64,000 bases of DNA from Clostridia bacterium. GTDB taxonomy: Bacteria > Bacillota > Clostridia > Christensenellales > Borkfalkiaceae. The stretch's first letter is position 1. Each line of letters begins with the position of its first letter. Location: contig JAFTKX010000014.1 in assembly GCA_017453045.1 (NCBI GenBank), positions 1 through 64,000 on the forward strand, written 5' to 3'. Shown piece after piece: positions 24,113-33,700 of this stretch. A program made the position numbers and the translations under genes. The notes beneath the pieces are model-generated. The model saw only the letters and a list, made by a program, of their open reading frames with translations. It had not been told where the DNA came from and made no database searches.

Positions 24113-25282
24113 TTAAAGTTCTAAATCTTTTAACAACTTCGTTACTCTTTTTTTCTTTTCGTTGTCGCCACTAATAGTTTCCTTTAATTCGCTAACTGAT
24201 TTCTTTCTCGAATCTTTTTTTAATAACTTAAACCATCGCTTTACCTGATAAAAAGGAAACAAAATAGGATACTTTTGCAATTTTGGATAAACGAATTTTA
24301 ACTGACTGTACGGCAAGAATATTCTTGACAACAAAAATTTCACGTTACCGCCTTTTTCTTTTTGTTGAATTGCAACGCGATTTCTCATATCTCCGTACAT
24401 TCCAGAATTGATTATATAATCTTCTATAGAACGCACTATAGGCGTACTTTCGCCTTCTCCAAACCAACAATCCGCAACCGCGCAAACAGAATTATAAAAC
24501 TTGTCAAGCCCACCCTCTTTTAATAAAGCAGTTAGTTTATCGAAATCGAACACGAGATTTTTTCTTAATAAATATAAATCTAAAAAGGAGCGAACACCAC
24601 AACCGCCAGCTTTAAAATGCCCTGCCATGTGGGCAACGTGATAAAAGAAAAACATTTCTTCCTTTAGCTCACAACGTGGCTGATCTAAACTTTTAACACT
24701 CGCCCATACGTCTAACAAAACTTTTGCCCATGAGTTCTCATTAGGGTCTAATCTGTAATGCAATTCTAAGTGAACTCCACTTTCCGCATACAAACTTACG
24801 TCGTGATTACCAGTCATTTCATAACGATAATCTAGTGTGTTTTGTAAGATTTCAATTGTCTTTTGCAAGTCTTCTTCATGAACAAGAATATCAATATCGC
24901 AACTTGTCCGCATCCAAGGCTCTGGGTAATATTTCCTTATAACACTACCCTTTAGTGTAATATATTGTATTTGCGCTTTGTCTAACGCGTTGCATATCCT
25001 ATCCAACTCATAACGTATTTGCTCGTAGCGAAATAACGCCATGTTACGCTCTTTTAAAAATTGCGTTTTTACTTGGCTATCGTCAGGCAATAAACCGTTT
25101 TTTTCTAAGGCGTTACCAACCAAATGAGCCACGTCATGCCGTTTTGAAAGTTTAAACAAATCTTTCAAAAAATCTTCAGATATTAAATTTTTCATTTCGT
25201 TAGAAATTTCATTCCCAAAAATCTCGTTCCTAACAAAACCTAACACGCCCTTCAAAGAGCAATCTATATCCATAGTTTTCAA
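24113..25282 (-). CDS. Nucleotidyltransferase-fold protein of the surface-polysaccharide locus
   Basis: A 389-residue member of the uncharacterised nucleotidyltransferase family (NTP_transf_5, PF14907 type) often found in capsule clusters. IQYITLKGSVIRKYYPEPWMR followed by SCDIDILV is the characteristic strand-turn with the two metal-binding aspartates; VHLELHYRL follows. The C-terminal half is helical. It may transfer a nucleotide or phosphate-linked group, but no substrate is known. The start is TTG at 25282, five bases after AAGGA; an in-frame ATG at 25273 is the alternative. It is the last gene of the operon. Its first 35 codons are duplicated at 26331-26438. Confidence 0.8.
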   Translation of the reverse strand: MKTMDIDCSLKGVLGFVRNEIFGNEISNEMKNLISEDFLKDLFKLSKRHDVAHLVGNALEKNGLLPDDSQVKTQFLKERNMALFRYEQIRYELDRICNALDKAQIQYITLKGSVIRKYYPEPWMRTSCDIDILVHEEDLQKTIEILQNTLDYRYEMTGNHDVSLYAESGVHLELHYRLDPNENSWAKVLLDVWASVKSLDQPRCELKEEMFFFYHVAHMAGHFKAGGCGVRSFLDLYLLRKNLVFDFDKLTALLKEGGLDKFYNSVCAVADCWFGEGESTPIVRSIEDYIINSGMYGDMRNRVAIQQKEKGGNVKFLLSRIFLPYSQLKFVYPKLQKYPILFPFYQVKRWFKLLKKDSRKKSVSELKETISGDNEKKKRVTKLLKDLEL

Positions 25283-25308
25283 AAGATTCCTTTTTTATTA
25301 TTTATTTT
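25161..25308. repeat. Direct repeat, left copy (5' end of the nucleotidyltransferase gene)
   Basis: The copy at 26328-26474 repeats this stretch; about 105 bases in the coding part are identical, and 45 bases upstream differ at only a few positions. The two copies flank the glycosyltransferase gene at 25345-26253 with an offset of 1165 bases. Confidence 0.85.
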
Positions 25309-25344
25309 AACTTTCAACCCTAAACACAATAGTTGTATTAAAGC

Positions 25345-26253
25345 TTAAAATTTTTTACAATCCTTTTCATTTTTTTCATTATTATAAAATTCTAAATACT
25401 TTTTTATAATTTGCACAGATGTAAACTTACGGGCAAACACATGAATAGAATTTATCATATGGGTGAAATCTTCTTCCTTAATTTCTGCAGGTCCGCCATT
25501 AGTAGTATTGCGCCACTTCATGAATCTTAATGGCTCGTTAACTATTTGATCTGAAAACGGGGAATATCTAACAATAGTAGAGAAGAAAATTTCATCCCCA
25601 CAAACTGTATTTTTGAAAAAACGCAAATAATTCGGGTGAGCTTTTAAATATTCTTTAATCCATTGAACACACTCTCCCGTCAAAGAAAACCAAGATGAGC
25701 CACCATAAAATTTATTAACAGGTTGCCTCTTTCTTTTTAAAAATTTTGTCCGCATTACAAATTCTCTCCAACCCACCCTAATGAACTTCCAAAACTTATT
25801 AGTTGGACGGCGAATTATGAATTGCGGATGATAAACGCATACTCGATCCATCCCACCCCATGACCATGTACTTTTTTCTGGCAACGGATTACTTTGTATA
25901 TACTGTTTTCCTTCTGCCTTTTTAAAAAAGTCAATAAACTCTTTAGGTGATTTGACAAGAAAATCTAATCCAGAAATCAAATGAACGTATAAATATTTAC
26001 CCTTTATATCTTCAAATAGCGCCAATGTTGCTTCTATTTGAGAAACTCTACCCCATCTAACATCTATTCTTTTGCTAAAAATAACGTTTTTCTTTCGTAC
26101 TATCTTATCGAAAATATCTGATTTTTTATCAACGTGAATATAAAAATCAAAATGTTCACTGGGCAAATTTTCTATCAAAAAATTAACAATTTCTGGCTTA
26201 TTATGGCATTGTATCAATATTGCATGTTTATCCTCTGTCTTTAAAAAATTCAT
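25345..26253 (-). CDS. Beta-1,6-N-acetylglucosaminyltransferase-like enzyme (core-2 / GT14 type)
   Basis: A cytosolic glycosyltransferase of 302 residues in the core-2/I-branching family (PF02485), likely adding a branching sugar to the repeat unit of the surface polysaccharide. Seen are the N-terminal HAILIQCHNKPEIVNFL, FYIHVDKKSD (donor region), YLYVHLISGLDFLV and the catalytic-region stretch FYGGSSWFSLTGECVQWI, then CGDEIFFSTIVRYSPF. No membrane anchor. The start has an AGGAGAAGGAA site. The gene lies between two direct repeats, suggesting recent insertion or duplication. Confidence 0.88.
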   Translation of the reverse strand: MNFLKTEDKHAILIQCHNKPEIVNFLIENLPSEHFDFYIHVDKKSDIFDKIVRKKNVIFSKRIDVRWGRVSQIEATLALFEDIKGKYLYVHLISGLDFLVKSPKEFIDFFKKAEGKQYIQSNPLPEKSTWSWGGMDRVCVYHPQFIIRRPTNKFWKFIRVGWREFVMRTKFLKRKRQPVNKFYGGSSWFSLTGECVQWIKEYLKAHPNYLRFFKNTVCGDEIFFSTIVRYSPFSDQIVNEPLRFMKWRNTTNGGPAEIKEEDFTHMINSIHVFARKFTSVQIIKKYLEFYNNEKNEKDCKKF

Positions 26254-26330
26254 TTCCTTCTCCTCTAATTATCGGCTACCAGACTTTTTTATTTTTGCAA
26301 GTTTTTAAAATATAAACTTAAATAAATCAT

Positions 26331-26438
26331 TCAAAAATCTTCAGATATTAAATTTTTCATTTCGTTAGAAATTTCATTCCCAAAAATCTCGTTCCTAACA
26401 AAACCTAACACGCCCTTCAAAGAGCAATCTATATCCAT
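26331..26438 (-). pseudogene. Truncated duplicate of the nucleotidyltransferase gene start
   Basis: The first 35 codons of the gene at 24113-25282 recur without change from the ATG at 26438 (MDIDCSLKGVLGFVRN and on to ISEDF). One T is then missing, which shifts the frame into an immediate TGA. Nothing of the remaining 350 codons is present. It is a non-functional remnant of duplication and forms the right-hand direct repeat (26328-26474). Confidence 0.85.
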
Positions 26439-26557
26439 AGTTTTTAAAAGATACCTTCCTTATTATTTATTTTGATTTTCAAGAATATTGCTTCTATTTG
26501 AAAAACTTATTTTAACAATCTCTTAAACTTTTCAGTTTTCTTAAGTATACCCTGTAA

Positions 26558-27607
26558 TTATGTCTTTTTTATTTTATTGAGTAATTTATTCATTAAAAAA
26601 TCAAAACATATAGAAACTATCAAAGTTGACGCGACGCTTATAAAAAAGAACAAATACAAATTATCGCTAATATCATTAAAAATGATATACATTAACCTCT
26701 GCAGAATGTAAACACTAAACACGTGAGTCCCTAGAAACTCGAGCACTTTATTCCCAACCTTAATTTTCATTGTAAATAAAACTACAATTGAAACAAACGC
26801 TAAAGACATAAAGCAATAACCCCATGCGAATGGTATTTTATCTTGTAGGAGGTATAAGCCTAAAAAAGATACTACTGCACAGGATACAGCAATAAAATAT
26901 AATTTATTATTTTTTTCAATATTTTTTATTTTATCAATAAAATAGCTAACCCACATGCCAAACGGGAAACATAGCACTGTATTATACCACCATGGACCTC
27001 GTTTTATAAGCACTGCAAATATTATTATGTATACAAACGTTAATACCGTTACAAAAATCAAAGGAACTTTCACATCGTGCTTACTAAACGACATAAAAGA
27101 AATAAGCACTATTATATACATCGTAAAAGTTGCAAACATAAACCATGTGCTATTTCCAATACTTGTCCACGCAATAAATGCCAACAAGCAATCAACTATT
27201 GTGTATTTTGTCCCCACCAATCCAAGAGCTATATTTAAACCTAAAAACAAAATTACGCTTACAAAAAATCTAACATATACTGTCAATATTCGATGTTTTG
27301 CGAAATTATTAACATAACCTACCCGATCTTTTTTGATAGATTGCATAATACCATATCCAGAATAAAAAAGAAACATTGTAACCATTAGTTGCCCTATTTT
27401 ACTAGTAATTAGAACAAAACTTTTATCTAAAATGTTTTCGGCATTTATATAGCTAGCGAAATGGCTAAAAAAAACTAATATAACAAATATCCCTTGTATT
27501 GATTTTGTTTGTTTTTTGTCCAAATATGCACAATCTCCACTTTCAACCCGTCGTATTTTGATTCCACATAAACAAATAATTAATAATATTAAGTATAGTA
27601 ATATCAC
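26558..27607 (-). CDS. Acyltransferase-3 family membrane protein
   Basis: A 349-residue integral membrane protein with about ten hydrophobic segments, of the acyltransferase-3 family (PF01757) that O-acetylates or otherwise acylates surface polysaccharides. The N-terminal TKSIQGIFVILVFFSHFASY holds the conserved His of the family in its FSH context. It follows the pattern of these proteins in length and topology. Start codon is GTG with AGGAG four bases upstream. Within the operon it lies 12 bases after the CDP-glycerol-type transferase gene. Confidence 0.88.
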   Translation of the reverse strand: MILLYLILLIICLCGIKIRRVESGDCAYLDKKQTKSIQGIFVILVFFSHFASYINAENILDKSFVLITSKIGQLMVTMFLFYSGYGIMQSIKKDRVGYVNNFAKHRILTVYVRFFVSVILFLGLNIALGLVGTKYTIVDCLLAFIAWTSIGNSTWFMFATFTMYIIVLISFMSFSKHDVKVPLIFVTVLTFVYIIIFAVLIKRGPWWYNTVLCFPFGMWVSYFIDKIKNIEKNNKLYFIAVSCAVVSFLGLYLLQDKIPFAWGYCFMSLAFVSIVVLFTMKIKVGNKVLEFLGTHVFSVYILQRLMYIIFNDISDNLYLFFFISVASTLIVSICFDFLMNKLLNKIKKT

Positions 27608-27619
27608 ATTTCTCCTGCC

Positions 27620-28732
27620 TTATAGTTTTGCCTTTTTTATAATAAAATCTGTAACTCGCATAGCACTTTTTCCATCAATTGAAAAGTTTGCAACATCTCT
27701 AATCTTCCTTCGATCTTCTTGCAATACATCAACTCCATCGGCCACATTTTGAATAAAAGAGCACAGTTCCTCTACGCTATAAATTTTCTCTCCACCCTGC
27801 ATATAATATTTCATATCAAAAGCAAAACCTGGGTTTTTTTCATAATCTTCATAATCTTCCCATATCAACCCAATCGGTTTGTCACATAGAGTATAATCGA
27901 AATAAATAGATGAATAATCTGTTAATAACGCATCGCATGATGCCACAAATTGATAGGATGTTATGTTGTTTTCGATAAAAAAGCTGTCGCTAATAATACG
28001 TAAATTGTCCAATTCCCAATTTTTTATTTTAGAAACATCCTGAGCAAAATGGGGTTTTAACACTATTAATGTATCTGTCTTTTTTGCATAATCGTTAAGT
28101 TTTGTGGCATATTCTTTATTCCACACTATTGGGAAAGCATGTTTGCTGCCCGTCCCCATTCCCGAATTATGCTGACGAAAAGTTGGATACCAAACAATAT
28201 ATTTATTATAATTTCCAAAAAATTTACTTAAATCCATTTTGGTTTCTGTTAGCACATCATTTCTTGGATATCCTAACGCAAACATTTTTTCTATCGGTGC
28301 TGAAATAGCGTTTGCCTGTATCTCCTTTAAGCCCTCTGATGCACTTAAACAATAATCAATTTCATCAGGAACCTTATAATATTCTTTAGGATTTTTCACA
28401 TACATGCCATGTGTTAAGAAAAAACTTTTTTGTTTTGCCACATCAGAATAAACAAAACGATTACTGCAAATAAAACATTTGGCAGTTAGTATTGTTTTTC
28501 TATACTTTTTTGTTTCTTTTTTTACATATTCAACATTGTAAATTTTAGGATAATCAACATTGTCGTCAAAAATTAACCACACTAATTTATATTTTTTATT
28601 CAATTTTCTACGTATCATTTCATCAAACACTGCTTTTGAATTATCCCCCATATCTGGGCAACTCTCAAAAACAATACACTTCTTGCTAAAAAAGTATACC
28701 ATACTTTTAATAAAATTTTTAACTGTTTTCAT
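27620..28732 (-). CDS. CDP-glycerol glycerophosphotransferase family protein
   Basis: A 370-residue peripheral membrane enzyme of the TagB/TagF-like family (PF04464), which transfers glycerol phosphate, ribitol phosphate or similar units. Seen are LTHGMYVK near residue 115, the YPTFRQH motif and the nucleotide-binding CDALLTDYSSIYFDY in the C-terminal GT-B half. An N-terminal half of about 160 residues ends near the HG motif. It suggests a polyol-phosphate substituent on the polymer. The start overlaps the flippase stop by 14 bases with an AAAGGGA site. Confidence 0.9.
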   Translation of the reverse strand: MKTVKNFIKSMVYFFSKKCIVFESCPDMGDNSKAVFDEMIRRKLNKKYKLVWLIFDDNVDYPKIYNVEYVKKETKKYRKTILTAKCFICSNRFVYSDVAKQKSFFLTHGMYVKNPKEYYKVPDEIDYCLSASEGLKEIQANAISAPIEKMFALGYPRNDVLTETKMDLSKFFGNYNKYIVWYPTFRQHNSGMGTGSKHAFPIVWNKEYATKLNDYAKKTDTLIVLKPHFAQDVSKIKNWELDNLRIISDSFFIENNITSYQFVASCDALLTDYSSIYFDYTLCDKPIGLIWEDYEDYEKNPGFAFDMKYYMQGGEKIYSVEELCSFIQNVADGVDVLQEDRRKIRDVANFSIDGKSAMRVTDFIIKKAKL

Positions 28733-30191
28733 TTTTATTCCCTTTGAAAATAGATTTCACCAAATCAAAAACATAAAATAAACTTTCATTCTTTGTTATT
28801 AAAGTTAAAGCTATATACACACACCCCCCGACGGCAACTTGTGTAACCAATAATAAAAATATATTAATTTCTAAAAAATTCATTAAGTACACAACACCAC
28901 ACATTATAATGGCAGGTATTAAATTTGGAAAAATATCTTTTAACAACTGTAAATATCCATAATTTAACAACCTTCTATTTGGAAACGTGTTAACAGCAGT
29001 TGCCACTAAAGAACATAGAATACTGGACGCTGCAAGCCATAATGGACCTTCAACAAAAAACACAAATAATAGCACAATCAAAAAATAAATTGACTTTTTA
29101 ATTATTTCCATAATTAATATGTAGCCACTGTGTCCCATAGATTGTATGGCTTGTATATTGCCAATTTGTATTAAATCCAACATGTAAACTATACAAAATA
29201 CTTGAATATACGGAACGCAAAACAACCACTTTTCGGTTAAAACGATACGAACAAAATTTTCAGCAACGGCTAAAAATCCAAGCATAAGAGGAAATATAAC
29301 AAAAGAACCCGTTTTAAAATATCTTCTCATAATATTTAAAATAGTTGCTTTACTGTCTTGGACTTTCGACATTGCAGGAAACAATGTTGACGATATCGTA
29401 TTGCTTGTTATAGAATTTAACAAGCTTGGAAACATCTCGCCCTTTTTATAATACGCAAGCTCACTTCCTGAATAATTTATTCCTATTATAATCGGTCGGA
29501 TTTCATTATATGCAACAGTTATAGTTGAAGCCAAAAACAACTTTCCACCATATTTAAATAACGTTCTAAATCTTGCAAATGAAAATCTAAACTTGCATTT
29601 CAACTTGGTTGTAAAAGTTAAAATAATAGTTCCAACAAATGCACTTGTTATCTGTTGTGCTACCAACGCCCAAGCACCAAACCCCTTTAATGCCATCACA
29701 ACACCTATAACGGCCGAAACAATCGTTCCCCATATTGTTGAATGGAAAAATTTTTTAAACTGCAAATTGGACGAAATATTTGCCGTTACAATAGATTTAT
29801 ATCCATTAATAAAAAATGTTACCGACATTACACGTATAACAGGTATTAATATCGTTTTATTATATACCTGTGCGATAAAGGGAGCTATAAAAAACATTAT
29901 CAAAAACAATACCGTAGCAAGAACAATATTGGCTACTAGCACTGTAGAGTAATCTAATTCATCAGCATCTTTTTTTTGTATTAATGCAGAACTTAAACCA
30001 CCAGTAATAAAAATATTACAAAAAGCAAAAAATATCGCCACTATACTAACAATACTATAATCATCAGGCGTTAAAATTCGTGCCAGCACAATAGAAACTA
30101 TCGTAGACACCAATTGTGCAGAGATTCTCTCTGCCCCTTTCCAAATAATACTGAATATGGTTTTCTGCTTTATACTTTCACTATTTGCCAT
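28719..30191 (-). CDS. Polysaccharide flippase (Wzx / MATE-like)
   Basis: An integral membrane protein of 490 residues with 12-14 hydrophobic segments that moves lipid-linked repeat units to the outer face. The N-terminus ESIKQKTIFSIIWKGAERIS, then VSIVLARILTPDDYSIVSIV, is typical of the polysaccharide biosynthesis flippase family (PF01943/PF13440). I chose ATG at 30191 because GGGGAAAAG directly precedes it; a longer frame begins at 30239. It overlaps the preceding glycosyltransferase by 11 bases. Confidence 0.92.
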   Translation of the reverse strand: MANSESIKQKTIFSIIWKGAERISAQLVSTIVSIVLARILTPDDYSIVSIVAIFFAFCNIFITGGLSSALIQKKDADELDYSTVLVANIVLATVLFLIMFFIAPFIAQVYNKTILIPVIRVMSVTFFINGYKSIVTANISSNLQFKKFFHSTIWGTIVSAVIGVVMALKGFGAWALVAQQITSAFVGTIILTFTTKLKCKFRFSFARFRTLFKYGGKLFLASTITVAYNEIRPIIIGINYSGSELAYYKKGEMFPSLLNSITSNTISSTLFPAMSKVQDSKATILNIMRRYFKTGSFVIFPLMLGFLAVAENFVRIVLTEKWLFCVPYIQVFCIVYMLDLIQIGNIQAIQSMGHSGYILIMEIIKKSIYFLIVLLFVFFVEGPLWLAASSILCSLVATAVNTFPNRRLLNYGYLQLLKDIFPNLIPAIIMCGVVYLMNFLEINIFLLLVTQVAVGGCVYIALTLITKNESLFYVFDLVKSIFKGNKNENS

Positions 30192-31284
30192 CTTTTCCCC
30201 GTTTTTCTTTATATCCCATCTGAAATTTATATATCGCAATCATTTTTATTTTAACAACTACACGTGTTAGCGCTTTTTTAATTCTATTACTTTTTTTTCT
30301 GTGCCTAATACTATGTTCTTTTATGACATATTCCATCTGTCCACTATCCAAATAAGGATAAAGGTCTAAAAAATCTTTAAATTCGTGCGGATACTCCCAA
30401 ATTGTTAACATACTTATATATGGTTTAAACAAACTATAAGTCTCTTGCAATTTCTTTTTTATTTCTTCTTTATTCTCATTTACAAAATGCAAAAAATAGC
30501 CTTTTACTGCCAGAAAATCATTAATTATCTTTTTTTGCAAAATTAAATTTCCCAGTTCTACACCATCTCCAACAACATTCTCAATATAGCCTTTAACGCA
30601 CATTAAAGAAACTTCATGAAACTTTTCATAGTACTTTGTTGTTGTTGAATTTATGCTTAATCTATTGTAATAATACACAATATTATTAATAACACACATA
30701 CTTTCGCAATATTTCGCATATTGATAAACAAAAATCGTATCTTCGCTCACTAAAATATTTTTTGGAAATTCTAGATGATTCGTTTTAATTATTTGTGTCC
30801 TAAAGAGTTTTGCAACAGGTCCTTTTATTTCTGGAATAGACAACACTTCCATTAATTCTTTTTTATTGTTTCTTTGAACCTTTTTCGCTTCATAACAGTT
30901 AGATCGATCCCCTTTAGGGTTAATCATTGTCCAACACCCAACAGACATGTCTGCATTTTCTTTTTCTATTGCACGATATAAATATTCAACAGAATGTTTA
31001 GGCAAAAAATCATCACTATCTACAAAACACAAAAACTCCCCTGTTGCAATTTGCATTCCCACATTTCTGGCGACACTCACTCCTTCATTTATCTTATGAA
31101 CTACTTTTATACGCGAGTCTTTACTTGCGTATTTATCGCAAATCTTAGAAGATTTATCCGAGGATCCGTCGTCTACTAAAACAATTTCTATATTTCTATA
31201 CGTTTGATTTATTACACTATTAATGCATCTTTTTAAATATTTATCCACATTATAAACGGGAATAATAACACTAATCAAATCCAT
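30181..31284 (-). CDS. Family 2 glycosyltransferase
   Basis: A GT-A fold enzyme of 367 residues. The N-terminal domain has ISVIIPVYNVDKYLKRCINS, IVLVDDGSSDKSSKICD and the metal-binding DSDD in CFVDSDDFLPK. The C-terminal part (residues 210-367) is helical and basic, likely membrane-associated. It adds one sugar to the repeat unit; donor and acceptor cannot be told. ATG at 31284 is preferred, as AAAAGGAAA lies before it. Two bases separate it from the upstream glycosyltransferase gene. Confidence 0.93.
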   Translation of the reverse strand: MDLISVIIPVYNVDKYLKRCINSVINQTYRNIEIVLVDDGSSDKSSKICDKYASKDSRIKVVHKINEGVSVARNVGMQIATGEFLCFVDSDDFLPKHSVEYLYRAIEKENADMSVGCWTMINPKGDRSNCYEAKKVQRNNKKELMEVLSIPEIKGPVAKLFRTQIIKTNHLEFPKNILVSEDTIFVYQYAKYCESMCVINNIVYYYNRLSINSTTTKYYEKFHEVSLMCVKGYIENVVGDGVELGNLILQKKIINDFLAVKGYFLHFVNENKEEIKKKLQETYSLFKPYISMLTIWEYPHEFKDFLDLYPYLDSGQMEYVIKEHSIRHRKKSNRIKKALTRVVVKIKMIAIYKFQMGYKEKRGKDGK

Positions 31285-31286
31285 TT

Positions 31287-32267
31287 TTATTTCCTTTTCT
31301 TGACGATCCAATGTAAAATGTTGTATATAAAAGGAAATCTAATTGCAATACAAACTCGAAATCTAAATTTACGATTTAGCTTTTTCTTGTATTGCTTGAA
31401 CAGTTCCTTCAACTCAACTCTTGCATCTTTTTGATAAGGCTTTACCCACAACGTGTTTCTTGTGCATCTCATTGTTGATAAGTTAATCAATTTTACAAAT
31501 AAACTTTCCATTACTATTTGGTTTACATCTTCATCACCTACTGTGTTGTCAAAAATGATTCTTCTCACATTTATTGGGTCTATCAGTTGATTTCTGTTTA
31601 ACTCTCTTGCTGAAACAGACCCCTCTCGATAACAATAATAGTATAGACACACATCGTAAAACACACTTATTTTTGCTTGGCTAAACAAATAAAAATTCAT
31701 TAATAAATCCTCATTGTTTTTTATCGTACAATCCATAAGATTTTGTTCTATTATATTAATAAAAAGTGTTTTTCGAAAAATCTTATTACATAGCCCTGGC
31801 TCTATAATTTCGCCTTTTAATAATTCCATTACTCCTTGCTTAGTTTCTTGTTTTACAATACTTTTTGTTCCATAATATTTTTTCGTTTTATCATTAAAAA
31901 TTTTTTCATAGCCACAATGAGAAATATCTGCCTTATACTTAACTGCGTTGGCTAAAAGTGTCTCGTACATATTAGGAGCAATTAAATCGTCAGCATCTAC
32001 AAAACCAATCCACTCTCCATGCGCTTTTTCAACACCATATAATCTTGCTTTTGTAACGCCTTCATTAGTTTTAAAAAACGCTCTTACACGAATATCTTTT
32101 TTTGAGATTTCTTCAATAACGCCTTTTGTCCCATCCGTTGACCCATCATCAACAATAATTATTTCAAGATTTTTGTAGGTTTGACTACAAATAGACTCTA
32201 TTGTCCGTTCAATAAAATGCTCCACATTGTACGCAGGCACAACAATTGAGATTAAACATTGTTCCAT
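31287..32267 (-). CDS. Family 2 glycosyltransferase
   Basis: A second GT-A enzyme of the operon, 326 residues: LISIVVPAYNVEHFIERTI, IIIVDDGSTDGTKGVI and DADD in GFVDADDLIAP. The C-terminal half contains YYCYREGSVSAR and ends with a basic tail. It resembles the neighbour at 30181-31284 in architecture and may have arisen by duplication. Start chosen at ATG 32267; the longer frame to 32333 has an unusual basic N-terminus and no binding site, and the one at 32267 is also weak (GGGG). Confidence 0.9.
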   Translation of the reverse strand: MEQCLISIVVPAYNVEHFIERTIESICSQTYKNLEIIIVDDGSTDGTKGVIEEISKKDIRVRAFFKTNEGVTKARLYGVEKAHGEWIGFVDADDLIAPNMYETLLANAVKYKADISHCGYEKIFNDKTKKYYGTKSIVKQETKQGVMELLKGEIIEPGLCNKIFRKTLFINIIEQNLMDCTIKNNEDLLMNFYLFSQAKISVFYDVCLYYYCYREGSVSARELNRNQLIDPINVRRIIFDNTVGDEDVNQIVMESLFVKLINLSTMRCTRNTLWVKPYQKDARVELKELFKQYKKKLNRKFRFRVCIAIRFPFIYNILHWIVKKRK

Positions 32268-32572
32268 TAATCTACATACCCCACTGAATTTTCGGGAGCG
32301 CGCCTTTGCTCCTCTTTCTTTGTTTTCACGCAAAATGTAACTCTATTCATAATTAGCGTAATCTCTTATTTTTGTTCTTTGCCTATAAAAGTATTCATAA
32401 ATATTACAAATTCTTCACGCTGAATTACATACAATAGTTACCCAAGACGACATAATTATTAACCTCACCTCTTACCCATTGTCCTCATATCCATTTTATG
32501 AGCTTTTCTGTGCTGTATTTCCTCTTATCCTATATAACAATTCTTTTAATAACCCCCTAACACAATAATTCC
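32268..32572. other. Gene-free gap inside the polysaccharide operon
   Basis: 305 bases between two glycosyltransferase genes. I see no open frame with a binding site, no strong terminator and no clear promoter. It is the largest gap within an otherwise tightly packed operon, so it may mark a junction of modules. Confidence 0.5.
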
Positions 32573-33682
32573 TTACAAATTATCCAACATATTCTCAACT
32601 GCTTTAACGGTATTTTCCGTGCTAAAAAATCTCCCACGAACTTCAGCTTGTTTTTTATAATGCGCCATCAATTCAGGACTATCCAACAAGCTTTTTATTC
32701 CTATATATAAAGCATCCTCATTATTTTCTGTAATAATTCCATATTCATTGTCGCCAAGCATCTCGCTCATACCAGAAACGAATGTGGTAACCACAGGCGT
32801 TCCAACAATTAATGCCTCTGTGGCTGCAGTAGAAAACCCTTCTACTATAGATGCACAAACAAACATATCACATTTAGCAACATATTTATATGGATTTTCT
32901 TGATAGCCTAAAAACGTAAAAGAGTCCGTCAAATTGTTTGTTTTTAAGTATTTTTCAATGTTTTCTCTTTCTGGACCAACTCCTAATGCATAAAAATGTG
33001 TAAAGTACCCTTCACTTTTTAAACGTTTTTGGATTCGAGCCATTCGATCAAACCCTTTTACCGTAATAATTTTCCCAACCCCGCAAAGTTTTATTTCTTT
33101 TCCCGAAAAAAGATTTTCGGCTACTGGCTCGTTTTTCATCTCTAAAATTTGCGCTGTTTCATTTGTATTATACAAAACTTCAATATTAGTTAACATTGGA
33201 TATATAGTTAAAAAGTCTTGCTTAACATAATCTGAGACACATACCGTTTTATGAAATTTTTGATAACATTTTACAGACTCTTTGTACGAACGAAATGCTT
33301 TAGACGCAATCTCTCTTGTGTGTTGCTCAGTATGAATCCAAGACACTAACTTCACGTCATCATACGGACACCCACTAATAATTCGAGCGCAAGGCCCCTC
33401 CAAATAAGACACCTCTATATCATATTTATCTCTGATAAATTTCTTGTGAAGCATTCTCGGAGAGAACAATTTAAAAAGTTTACTATTTCCACGAAAAGGT
33501 TTTTTAAAAACGATTTTATATTTTACACCTTCTTTTATATAAGCCTCATTTACCCCTCCCCCAAATAAAGCCATTACCGTTACGTCAAACTTCGTCTTAT
33601 CAATATTGTTTACCAAATTAACTAATACTTTTTCAGCCCCACCATGACTTAAATCGTGAATTAAAAATAAAATCTTTTTCAT
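32573..33682 (-). CDS. Family 4 glycosyltransferase
   Basis: A GT-B fold enzyme of 369 residues. The N-terminal MKKILFLIHDLSHGGAEKVLVNL has the typical glycine-rich GGAE turn; the C-terminal donor domain has GVGKIITVKGFDRMARIQKRL, then FVCASIVEGFSTAATEALIVGTPVV with the EGF-x6-EA pattern of retaining enzymes. It acts at the inner membrane face. The binding site before the ATG is AGGTAG. A nearly 300-base gap separates it from the next downstream gene. Confidence 0.94.
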   Translation of the reverse strand: MKKILFLIHDLSHGGAEKVLVNLVNNIDKTKFDVTVMALFGGGVNEAYIKEGVKYKIVFKKPFRGNSKLFKLFSPRMLHKKFIRDKYDIEVSYLEGPCARIISGCPYDDVKLVSWIHTEQHTREIASKAFRSYKESVKCYQKFHKTVCVSDYVKQDFLTIYPMLTNIEVLYNTNETAQILEMKNEPVAENLFSGKEIKLCGVGKIITVKGFDRMARIQKRLKSEGYFTHFYALGVGPERENIEKYLKTNNLTDSFTFLGYQENPYKYVAKCDMFVCASIVEGFSTAATEALIVGTPVVTTFVSGMSEMLGDNEYGIITENNEDALYIGIKSLLDSPELMAHYKKQAEVRGRFFSTENTVKAVENMLDNL

Positions 33683-33700
33683 AACTACCTCTCAATATGT

